DNA of 7,444 nt from Gordonibacter sp036659115. Lineage in GTDB: Bacteria; Actinomycetota; Coriobacteriia; Coriobacteriales; Eggerthellaceae. The DNA lies in the NCBI RefSeq assembly GCF_036659115.1, contig NZ_JAVXDF010000103.1. The stretch is one strand, 5' to 3'. A program made the position numbers and the translations under genes. Shown in pieces: positions 1 through 6,020 of the stretch. Position 1 is the first letter of the stretch, and each line of letters starts with the position of its first letter. The notes below the pieces were generated by a model. The model had not been told where the DNA came from. It did not search any database and was given only the letters and a program-made list of their open reading frames with translations.

Positions 1-14
1 CTTCCCTTGGCAAG

Positions 15-23
15 TGCTATACT
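15..23 (+). promoter_or_regulatory. candidate extended -10 promoter of the MFS transporter gene
   Basis: The stretch TGCTATACT has the TG-n-TATAAT layout of an extended -10 element (hexamer TATACT at 18-23, 5 of 6 to consensus). A normal -35 would fall just before the first base of the window, so it cannot be judged. Transcription would start near position 30, leaving a leader of roughly 47 nt before the ATG at 77. This is inferred from motif similarity only. Confidence 0.4.
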
Positions 24-30
24 CATCTGC

Positions 31-58
31 CAGCCCGCCCAAGCGCGGGTTGCTTGGG
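31..58 (+). promoter_or_regulatory. two mutually exclusive hairpins in the MFS leader, or an operator
   Basis: CCCAAGC (38-44) is the exact reverse complement of GCTTGGG (52-58) across a 7-nt loop. An overlapping alternative pairs CAGCCCGC (31-38) with GCGGGTTG (45-52, one G-T pair), so its right arm occupies the loop of the first hairpin. The element lies between the candidate -10 box and the Shine-Dalgarno at 63-70. It could be a regulator-binding palindrome just downstream of the promoter, or an RNA structure affecting ribosome access. The sequence does not decide between these. Confidence 0.35.
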
Positions 59-76
59 GTACGAGGGGAGCTTTTC

Positions 77-1291
77 ATGCAGTTGGCGCATCCGCAGAAG
101 CGCTTGGGGCCGCGTTCGTTTTTCGCGTGCGCCCTGGCCATCAACCTGCTGCTTATCCTGTCCATCGACATGTACGTGCCGGCGCTGCCCAGCATGCAGC
201 GCGTCTTCGACGTGACCGAGGCGTACCTGAACCTCACGGTGTTCGCCTTCTTCGTGTTCAGTGCCGTGGGTGTGATCATGGCGGGACCCGTGAGCGACCG
301 CTTCGGGCGCAAGCCGGTGCTGGTGTTCGGATGCATGCTGTTCGCGGCATCGTCGCTGTTCTGCACGTTGGCGCCCACCGTCGAGGTGCTCATCGTGTTC
401 CGCATCGGACAGGCGCTGGGCTACGGCGCAGTAGTCACTATCGAAACGGCGCTCATCAAGGACTCCTTCGACGGCAACGACCTGAAGCTTGCCATGACGG
501 CGTTGCAGTCGCTTATCATCATCGGGCCCGCCGTTGCGCCCTTTCTGGGCACGTTCATCCTCACGTTCTCGGATTGGCGCGGCATATTCACGCTGCTGAC
601 CGTCTGCGGCTTCGCTGCACTGGGGCTGTCGCTGCTCATCTCGGAAACGCATCCTCACGCAAGCAAGGCAGAACGGAGCCAAACGGGCGTCGGGGCGGCG
701 CTGGGCTCCATGGTCTCCGATATACGCATTCTGATGCATGACCGTAAGTTTTCGTCGCTCGCCTTGTTCATGGGCATAGCGGGCATGCCTTACTTCGCAT
801 TCATCGCCGTGGTGTCCTACATCCTGATGGACTTCTTCGCGGTGTCGTACTTCGAGTACAGCATGATCTACGCCGGTGCCTGCCTCGTCACTATCGCTGC
901 GCCCTACGTGTACGTGGCGCTGTCGAAGCGCCTGAGCGTGCGCGCCATCCTCGTGCTGTGCGTCTGGCTGACCGCAGCGTCGTTCGTCATGCTCGCGCTG
1001 TTCGGCACGGCAAGCCCCGTGCTGTTCCTGGTAGCGTTTGTCCCCTACGCGCTGGCCGAGGGCATCGTGCGGCCAATGGCATTCGTGGTGCTGCTGGACC
1101 AGCCGTCGAGCCGCGTCGGGGCAGCTTCGTCGTTCTCCAACTTCTCCTATGCGCTGCTCACGTCGTTCGCCACCGTCATCGCCACCCTGCAGTGGCCGAA
1201 CTTCATCTTCGGCATCGCCGTGCTCACTGGCGCAAGCGTGCTGGTCATGGCCGGACTGTACGCGTGGGGACTGCGGAAGAAGGCGGATTAG
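77..1291 (+). CDS. MFS multidrug efflux transporter, Bcr/CflA type
   Basis: This 404-aa integral membrane protein probably exports a drug or small metabolite by proton antiport across the cytoplasmic membrane. Its length and alternating hydrophobic segments fit a 12-helix major facilitator. The first helix ends in DMYVPALPSM (residues 31-40), the pattern typical of the Bcr/CflA branch. The loop between helices 2 and 3 has MFS motif A, GPVSDRFGRKPV (70-81). Helix 5 has an antiporter motif C-like GPAVAPFLGTF (150-160), followed by DWRGIF, another Bcr/CflA trait. The ATG at 77 is preferred over an in-frame ATG at 14 because GAGGGGAG (63-70) sits 6 nt before it and the extra 21 residues resemble leader sequence. 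The C-terminus is basic (LRKKAD). No convincing terminator follows. The substrate cannot be told from sequence; chloramphenicol, bicyclomycin or sulfonamide export is known for relatives but is not shown here. Confidence 0.9.
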   Translation: MQLAHPQKRLGPRSFFACALAINLLLILSIDMYVPALPSMQRVFDVTEAYLNLTVFAFFVFSAVGVIMAGPVSDRFGRKPVLVFGCMLFAASSLFCTLAPTVEVLIVFRIGQALGYGAVVTIETALIKDSFDGNDLKLAMTALQSLIIIGPAVAPFLGTFILTFSDWRGIFTLLTVCGFAALGLSLLISETHPHASKAERSQTGVGAALGSMVSDIRILMHDRKFSSLALFMGIAGMPYFAFIAVVSYILMDFFAVSYFEYSMIYAGACLVTIAAPYVYVALSKRLSVRAILVLCVWLTAASFVMLALFGTASPVLFLVAFVPYALAEGIVRPMAFVVLLDQPSSRVGAASSFSNFSYALLTSFATVIATLQWPNFIFGIAVLTGASVLVMAGLYAWGLRKKAD

Positions 1292-1376
1292 CCTCTATCG
1301 CCTGCCGTCAGAGGAGCAACCGAAAGATGCCTAATGGGATTGCTTTTCGGGTCACGGAGCAAAATGCTCGCGGACA

Positions 1377-1413
1377 AGGCTATCAAACCGAGCAACGACC
1401 GACCTGATAGCCT
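1377..1413. repeat. perfect 9-bp inverted repeat AGGCTATCA / TGATAGCCT
   Basis: AGGCTATCA (1377-1385) and its exact reverse complement TGATAGCCT (1405-1413) are separated by 19 nt. No T-run follows, which argues against an intrinsic terminator. A third copy of the core GGCTATCA is at 1469-1476. The arrangement resembles paired half-sites for a DNA-binding regulator upstream of the signalling gene. Confidence 0.5.
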
Positions 1414-1468
1414 CATTCCCCGTAAATAAAAGAGAAAATACGCAGTTCGGAGGTAAGAGCTTTTTCTT

Positions 1469-1487
1469 GGCTATCAAATACCCGAGC
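1469..1487 (+). repeat. second direct copy of GGCTATCAAA-CCGAGC, next to the candidate promoter
   Basis: GGCTATCAAATACCCGAGC here matches GGCTATCAAACCGAGC at 1378-1393 except for a 3-nt insertion (16 of 16 aligned bases identical). The two copies begin 91 bp apart. This copy covers the place where a -35 hexamer would sit for the -10 box at 1495-1500. That is where an activator replacing a weak -35 contact would bind. Confidence 0.45.
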
Positions 1488-1500
1488 GATGCACTATTAT
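1472..1500 (+). promoter_or_regulatory. candidate promoter of the PAS/GGDEF/EAL gene with a weak -35
   Basis: TATTAT at 1495-1500 matches the -10 consensus at 5 of 6 positions. The hexamer 17 nt upstream (1472-1477, TATCAA) barely resembles TTGACA and overlaps the repeated GGCTATCAAA element. If it is used, transcription starts near 1507 and the mRNA leader is about 180 nt. This is a motif-based inference. Confidence 0.3.
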
Positions 1501-1675
1501 ATCAAAATTGCAGAAGCCATCCTGGTTGGCCGCACGCCTCTGTAGCTCTTTTGTCGACCCCTCAGGAGATGCCCGCGACGTGCGCACAGCAAAGGCAGTA
1601 CGCCCATGGCCTACGCTCGAATTTAGGGCATATGCATCTTTTTACCGGTCAGCAACGCGCGATCCCAGCGCATGC

Positions 1676-1684
1676 GAGAGAGGA
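1676..1684 (+). promoter_or_regulatory. ribosome binding site that fixes a GTG start
   Basis: GAGAGAGGA ends 5 nt before the GTG at 1690. The in-frame ATG at 1672 lies upstream of this site and has no purine-rich stretch before it, so the site supports the GTG as the true start. Confidence 0.7.
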
Positions 1685-1689
1685 CAGCC

Positions 1690-4600
1690 GTGTCGATCAC
1701 GCAGCAAGCCAGCCGAGAAGACTCCTTGCTTCTGGAGAGGCAGTACCGCGAACGCATCAAACCCCAGCTCGAACACTCTCCTTGCACAGCTTACGTCGTC
1801 AAGCAAGACATCGACTTCTCCTTCGTCGAAGGAAACGACCTCTTCTTTTCCCGGCCGGGTTTCTCGCAAGAAGAACTGGCGCAAAAGCTCGGTTACCGCT
1901 TAGGTGCCTTGCTGGACAAGGATTCGCTTCAAGCGACGGGGAAACTGGTCGAGAAGTTGGAATTCGGCCAGTCGGGGACGCTTTACCAGCGGATTCTTTA
2001 CGATGGGAAGAGCTATTGGGTGCTCACCTCGATCGCCCGCCGAGAAAGCGAGATAGGCCCCGTCCTCCACTGCACCTCGGTCGACATCAGTTTCCTTATG
2101 GATGTATCGCTGCGCGACGAGCTAAGGCTTGACAACTTCCAACATGCCGCCGAGGAGGCACGGCTGGGTGCGTTCCAATACGATCCAGCCGATGGAACCG
2201 CTCGCCTTTTCGGCTCGCCCGATCTCCTGCCCATGTCGCCTGCAGGCGACAGCGGCACCTGCCCCCACTTCATTGATCGATTCATAGAGGAAATCGTCGT
2301 GCCAGACGACGATGCGGCCACCCTCCGCGCCGGCCTCAGCCTCTACGCCGTCGGCCAAGAGCGATGCTCTTACGAATTCAAGGCGCAAACACGCAAGGGA
2401 AAACCCGCTTGGGCACGGCTCACCCTCTCCAGCACCTCGTCAGCCTCCCAGCACCCCCACCGGATTATCGGCGTGCTCGAAGACATCACCCAGCAAAAGG
2501 AAACCGCTCTCGCCTACCTCCGCGAAACGCAGTTCTTCCAGGCCCTGCTCTCCGAACAGGATGCATACGGCCAGATCGATGTTACGGAAAACCGTATTTT
2601 GCGCGTCGGCGGCATATGGAACCTCTACAACGAGATCATCGACAAGATGGCCTACACCGACCTTTTCCACCAATTCATCGACAAGGTGGTGCACACCGAC
2701 GACCGAAGGCACTGTAAGGAGTTCATGCGGTGCGAGAACTTCATCGAGTCGCTCGACAACGGCATCAGCACGCTCGAATGCGAGCTCCGGCGCATCGTCG
2801 ACCAGAACAAGATGGTTTGGATGAAGCTGAGCGTCCACCTGTTCAAAGACCCGCTGAGTCGCCACGTGTTCGGCCTGCTGCACCTAAGGAGCATCGAAGC
2901 CCAGAAAAAGCAGGAGCTTGCCGCGCTTCACCATTCGACCTTCGACCAGCTCACCGACATCTACAACAAAAGGGCAGCGCAAAGCGCCATCGGCGACTAC
3001 CTCGCTACCGTCTCCTCAGACGAGCCCTATGCATTCATGATCATCGATTTCGACAGCCTCAAGGCCATCAACGACAACCTCGGGCACGATGTCGGAAACC
3101 GCGTATTGATTAAGTTCGCTCACATCCTGAACAGTATGTTCAGGAAAAACGACATCGTCGGACGCTTCGGCGGCGACGAGTTCATCTTGTTCATAAAAGG
3201 CGTTTCCACCCATGAACAGGTAAGGAGGCGTCTCGACGAATTCGACGCAGTCCTGATGACAGACGTCGATGCCGACTTGATCTCCTGCTGCATCGGCATC
3301 ATCTGCGCAAAGGGTCCCAACGATTACGAGAACCTGTTCCGCCGCGCAGACGTCGCCTTGTACGAAGCGAAAATCGCAGGAAAAGGCAGCAGGCGCTTCT
3401 TCGACCAGGAGAGCACCCCTCTTCTGGACAGACGCAAGGAATCCGAAGAGGATGAAACCAGCGTCGTGCAGCCTGTCGCCTGGGACAGACTCGACCTTGT
3501 ATGCAGCCGAAACGAAGAAGGTGCGTCGTATCGGGCAATCAATGAGCTCGTCGGAGAACAAGGCGACATCGCCTATCTCGTGGATGTCGACAGCTTCACC
3601 CTGCTCCGAGGAAACAAGGCCTTCTACGACCGCATCGGCATGACCGAGCAGCAATGCAAAGGTCGAACCTGCTACGAGCTCATGCATCGTCGAGAATCGC
3701 CCTGCCCTTTCTGCGGCAAAGCGAATTGGGCCACCGACAAGTATTATCTTTGGCGAAATTACAACCTCGTCCTCGAACAGGAGTTTCTTATTAAAAACAA
3801 GCTCGTCAACTGGAATGGGCGCGAGGTGCTGCTCGCTTTGGCGGTAGATATCTCCAATAACAAGAGCATTGTGGATTCGCTCGAAACCGGTTCGATGGAA
3901 ATGCATGCCATCCTGGAAGGCGTGCAGCGCATGACGGGAGCCGACACGTTAGACGACGTGGTGGCGACGGCTATCGAGACCATCGGCACGTTCTTCCGCG
4001 CCGGAGAGGTGCGCCTGTGGCACCACTCCGGCATCGGCGAGCCCCTCGAGTGCGCTCGCACGTGGCCCCGCAACCTCCCCCGCCTCGACGCAGCCTACGA
4101 GCATGAAGTCCGCGCTTGGGTCGAGGGCATGTCGTGGGAGCACCCTCTCAATTTCGAAACCCCCGAGGCTATGCTGTGCCACTCCTACGGCATGTACGAG
4201 CATATGAAGATGCACGGAACGCGTAATCAACGCTGGCTGCGTATCATGGGCGGCGAAGGTGAACATGATTTCATCAGCATCGACAATCTGTCGTGCAACC
4301 TGCAGAACGTCTCGTTCCTCAGCTCGTTCACCGTGTTTTTGGAAAACGAGCTGAACAAGAGAAGCCTTGCCGAAAAAACGATCCACACCGTGCTCCATGA
4401 CAATCTGACCGATCTTTTGAGCAGGAGAAGTTTCGAGTCCTTCGTCGCAGAATACGACCCCGACCTCGTTGCCAACCTCGGGGTCGTCGTGGCCAACATA
4501 GATCACCTCAAGCGCATCAACGAGCTGCATGGCTTCCAAACGGGCAGCCAATATATCAAGGAGTTCGCAGGCATCCTCCGCAAGGCGCTACCGGGATACA

Positions 4601-5631
4601 CCCTATACCGGCTGGATGGCGACGAATTTTTGGCAGTCGCGCTCGACACGAGCCTCGACGACGTGCAAGACGCGGTCCGGTCACTCGAAGCGCTGGTGAA
4701 AGAGAACGGATGCTTCACCGTCTCCGTCGGCTGCTCATGGGACGACATCGAGAAAAACCTACCACAACTGATCGAACAGGCGACCGTTGTCATGCAGAGC
4801 AGCAAGAAGCTGATTCATGACTCTTCTGACGAACGTGAGAACACCTCGCACCGCAAGATGCTCAGCGACCTGATGACCGCACTCGACAACGGCGATTTCA
4901 AGGTATTCCTCCAGCCTAAGGTCGATCTAGCCAGCAAAGAGGTAATCGGTGCCGAGGCGCTCATCCGTTTCCAAAACGACGAGCTGGGTATCGTGCCGCC
5001 TGGCAAGTTCATTGACGCGCTGGAAAAGAACGATCTGATCCGCTACATCGACCTTTTCGTACTAGAAGAGGTATGCAAGCTGCTGGAAAACTGGAAAAGC
5101 AAAGGCTTCGCGCTGCCCGTCGTGTCGCTCAACTTCTCTCGGTTCACCTTGTTGGAGCGCAACATAGCAGCTTCTATCGAAGCCATCGTCTCGCAGTACG
5201 ACGTGGCAAAGCGCAACATCGAAGTCGAAATCACCGAAAGCGCCGTAGTGATAGGAAAAAGCGTCCTGTACCAAGCAGCACAGGACCTGCACCAAGCGGG
5301 CTACTCGATATCGCTCGACGATTTCGGCACCAAGTATACGAATCTGTCGATCTTGGTCGACATTGATTTCGACGTACTCAAGATCGACCGCAGCCTGATT
5401 GCCGAGGTAGAGAAGAAGAAAGGCTACCGTGCCATTCTCGAAAGCGTTATCGATATATGCGACAGCCTCGGCATCAAAGTGGTCGCCGAAGGCATCGAGA
5501 CCAAAGCGCAGGAAGCAGTTCTGCGGGAAGCGAACTGCAAGTTCGCACAGGGGTACCTCTACGGCAAGCCCATGCCAGCAACCGAGTTCGAAGCGCACTG
5601 CTTTGGAGGTGCAGAGAGGCAAAGAGACTGA
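1690..5631 (+). CDS. multi-sensor cyclic di-GMP synthase/phosphodiesterase: PAS-PAS-PAS-GGDEF-PAS-GAF-GGDEF(degenerate)-EAL
   Basis: This 1313-aa protein has no signal peptide or membrane segment and should be a cytosolic regulator of cyclic di-GMP. Residues are counted from the GTG. Three PAS-like domains span about 24-400; the second ends in the typical DIT. GGDEF 1 (about 415-570) has DQLTDIYNKR, metal Asp453 (DFDSLKAIND), inhibitory RKND (485-488) five residues before GGDEF (494-498), and RADVALYEAK. A fourth PAS (about 612-725) carries Cys656, 661, 672 and 675. A GAF-like domain (about 735-885) follows. GGDEF 2 (about 895-1045) is degenerate: NIDHLK replaces DIDHFK and DGDEF (976-980) replaces GGDEF. 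EAL (about 1062-1307) keeps Glu1089, Asn1148, Glu1180, Asp1210/1211, Lys1231, Glu1267 and Gln1287, so hydrolysis to pGpG is expected. Oddities are Asn470 where guanine-binding Asp is usual and Lys1215 in DDFGTKY, where Gly is usual. Net direction of activity and the sensed signals cannot be read from sequence. PAS and GAF limits are approximate and rest on pattern, not alignment. Confidence 0.92.
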   Translation: MSITQQASREDSLLLERQYRERIKPQLEHSPCTAYVVKQDIDFSFVEGNDLFFSRPGFSQEELAQKLGYRLGALLDKDSLQATGKLVEKLEFGQSGTLYQRILYDGKSYWVLTSIARRESEIGPVLHCTSVDISFLMDVSLRDELRLDNFQHAAEEARLGAFQYDPADGTARLFGSPDLLPMSPAGDSGTCPHFIDRFIEEIVVPDDDAATLRAGLSLYAVGQERCSYEFKAQTRKGKPAWARLTLSSTSSASQHPHRIIGVLEDITQQKETALAYLRETQFFQALLSEQDAYGQIDVTENRILRVGGIWNLYNEIIDKMAYTDLFHQFIDKVVHTDDRRHCKEFMRCENFIESLDNGISTLECELRRIVDQNKMVWMKLSVHLFKDPLSRHVFGLLHLRSIEAQKKQELAALHHSTFDQLTDIYNKRAAQSAIGDYLATVSSDEPYAFMIIDFDSLKAINDNLGHDVGNRVLIKFAHILNSMFRKNDIVGRFGGDEFILFIKGVSTHEQVRRRLDEFDAVLMTDVDADLISCCIGIICAKGPNDYENLFRRADVALYEAKIAGKGSRRFFDQESTPLLDRRKESEEDETSVVQPVAWDRLDLVCSRNEEGASYRAINELVGEQGDIAYLVDVDSFTLLRGNKAFYDRIGMTEQQCKGRTCYELMHRRESPCPFCGKANWATDKYYLWRNYNLVLEQEFLIKNKLVNWNGREVLLALAVDISNNKSIVDSLETGSMEMHAILEGVQRMTGADTLDDVVATAIETIGTFFRAGEVRLWHHSGIGEPLECARTWPRNLPRLDAAYEHEVRAWVEGMSWEHPLNFETPEAMLCHSYGMYEHMKMHGTRNQRWLRIMGGEGEHDFISIDNLSCNLQNVSFLSSFTVFLENELNKRSLAEKTIHTVLHDNLTDLLSRRSFESFVAEYDPDLVANLGVVVANIDHLKRINELHGFQTGSQYIKEFAGILRKALPGYTLYRLDGDEFLAVALDTSLDDVQDAVRSLEALVKENGCFTVSVGCSWDDIEKNLPQLIEQATVVMQSSKKLIHDSSDERENTSHRKMLSDLMTALDNGDFKVFLQPKVDLASKEVIGAEALIRFQNDELGIVPPGKFIDALEKNDLIRYIDLFVLEEVCKLLENWKSKGFALPVVSLNFSRFTLLERNIAASIEAIVSQYDVAKRNIEVEITESAVVIGKSVLYQAAQDLHQAGYSISLDDFGTKYTNLSILVDIDFDVLKIDRSLIAEVEKKKGYRAILESVIDICDSLGIKVVAEGIETKAQEAVLREANCKFAQGYLYGKPMPATEFEAHCFGGAERQRD

Positions 5632-5656
5632 GGCGGCAAGACGACTAACCAGATGT

Positions 5657-5694
5657 AACGACGCGCCTTCGACTTTCGGTGGAGGCGCGTCGTT
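5657..5694. terminator. GC-rich hairpin, probable bidirectional terminator between convergent genes
   Basis: AACGACGCGCC (5657-5667) pairs perfectly with GGCGCGTCGTT (5684-5694) around a 16-nt loop that can close by up to three further pairs. It lies 25 bp past the stop of the signalling gene and 26 bp past the stop of fixX on the other strand, which suits a shared terminator. Neither side has a strong T-tract, so it may be an inefficient or factor-assisted terminator, or mainly protect 3' ends. Confidence 0.7.
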
Positions 5695-5720
5695 GGTCTA
5701 GCCTCTTGCGTAGCAATTCC

Positions 5721-6020
5721 CTACCCGTACCTATACTCCACGCCCATCGTCGGAGCAGGGTTCTCCCATTTCTTTACAATGGTGCCCTCGCAGGCGATGC
5801 GGCAGGTACCACACTCCAAGCAGCCCGCGTAGTCGAAGGACTTCGCGCCGGCATCGTCGATCTTGTAGAGGGCGGCCGGGCACACGCGCACGAGTTTCAG
5901 GAACTCATCGGTGTCGGGGTCGTCCACTAACTCAATGTGGGCGCACTCCTCGTCCACCTCGTACTTGTCCAGTGCCAGGAACTCGTCCACGTTGACCGTG
6001 ATGTTCGCGATCTTGCTCAC
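5721..6020 (-). CDS. fixX: FixX ferredoxin-like iron-sulfur protein
   Basis: This 99-aa soluble protein is the small ferredoxin partner of FixC, carrying electrons within the FixABCX/ETF-quinone oxidoreductase system. It has VCPAALY (46-52, Cys47), followed by the family hallmark GCLECGTCRIAC (66-77, Cys67, 70, 73, 77). The C-terminal region contains the family pattern W-x-x-P and ends in GVEYRYG. Cys67, Cys70, Cys73 and Cys47 are the likely ligands of one [4Fe-4S] cluster; Cys77 is an additional cysteine. The length is normal. The GTG start overlaps the fixC stop as GTGA, so the two are almost certainly cotranscribed and translationally coupled; GGTGA within the end of fixC (complement of 6028-6032) can act as ribosome binding site. 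The window shows no FixA or FixB. Confidence 0.9.
   Translation of the reverse strand: MSKIANITVNVDEFLALDKYEVDEECAHIELVDDPDTDEFLKLVRVCPAALYKIDDAGAKSFDYAGCLECGTCRIACEGTIVKKWENPAPTMGVEYRYG

Larger units (their letters stand above)
1292..1689. other. 398-bp gene-free regulatory stretch
   Basis: No recognisable gene lies between the transporter stop and the GTG of the signalling protein. The stretch is AT-richer than its neighbours around 1415-1515. It contains a repeated GGCTATCA element, a candidate -10 box at 1495-1500, and a leader of about 180 nt. A Shine-Dalgarno-like GGAGGT (1449-1454) has no ATG or GTG at a useful distance; the nearest start, TTG at 1467, is 12 nt away and opens a frame that becomes Arg-rich shadow inside the next gene. 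A 21-codon frame (1364-1429) with GGAG 4 nt upstream could be a leader peptide but lacks support. Short inverted repeats after the transporter stop (for example CCTCT at 1292-1296 with AGAGG at 1310-1314) have no T-tract, so I do not call a terminator. Confidence 0.6.

Noticed and set aside
1320..1350. CCGAAA/TTTCGG inverted repeat as a terminator for the transporter gene
   Set aside because: A 6-bp AT-containing stem with a 19-nt loop and no T-tract after it is too weak to support.
1327..1407. 26-codon frame after the transporter, with GAGGAG at 1311-1316
   Set aside because: The Shine-Dalgarno-like site is 10 nt from the ATG, the peptide has no recognisable feature, and the frame is the tail of a longer non-coding frame running through the transporter gene.
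1580..1640. GCACAGCAAAGGC...GGCCTA, reminiscent of the cyclic di-GMP-I riboswitch core
   Set aside because: Only scattered pieces match; the GACGCAAAGCC loop, the tetraloop-receptor arrangement and the second conserved stem are not in the right order or spacing.
1467..2132. 221-codon forward frame from TTG, with GGAGGT at 1449-1454
   Set aside because: Spacing of 12 nt to a TTG is poor, most of the frame lies inside the signalling gene, and its translation becomes Arg-rich low-complexity sequence typical of an out-of-frame reading of a GC-rich gene.
3016..3906. 296-codon reverse-strand open frame inside the signalling gene
   Set aside because: It is fully antisense to clear GGDEF and PAS coding sequence and resembles no family I know; long antisense frames are expected from GC-biased third codon positions.
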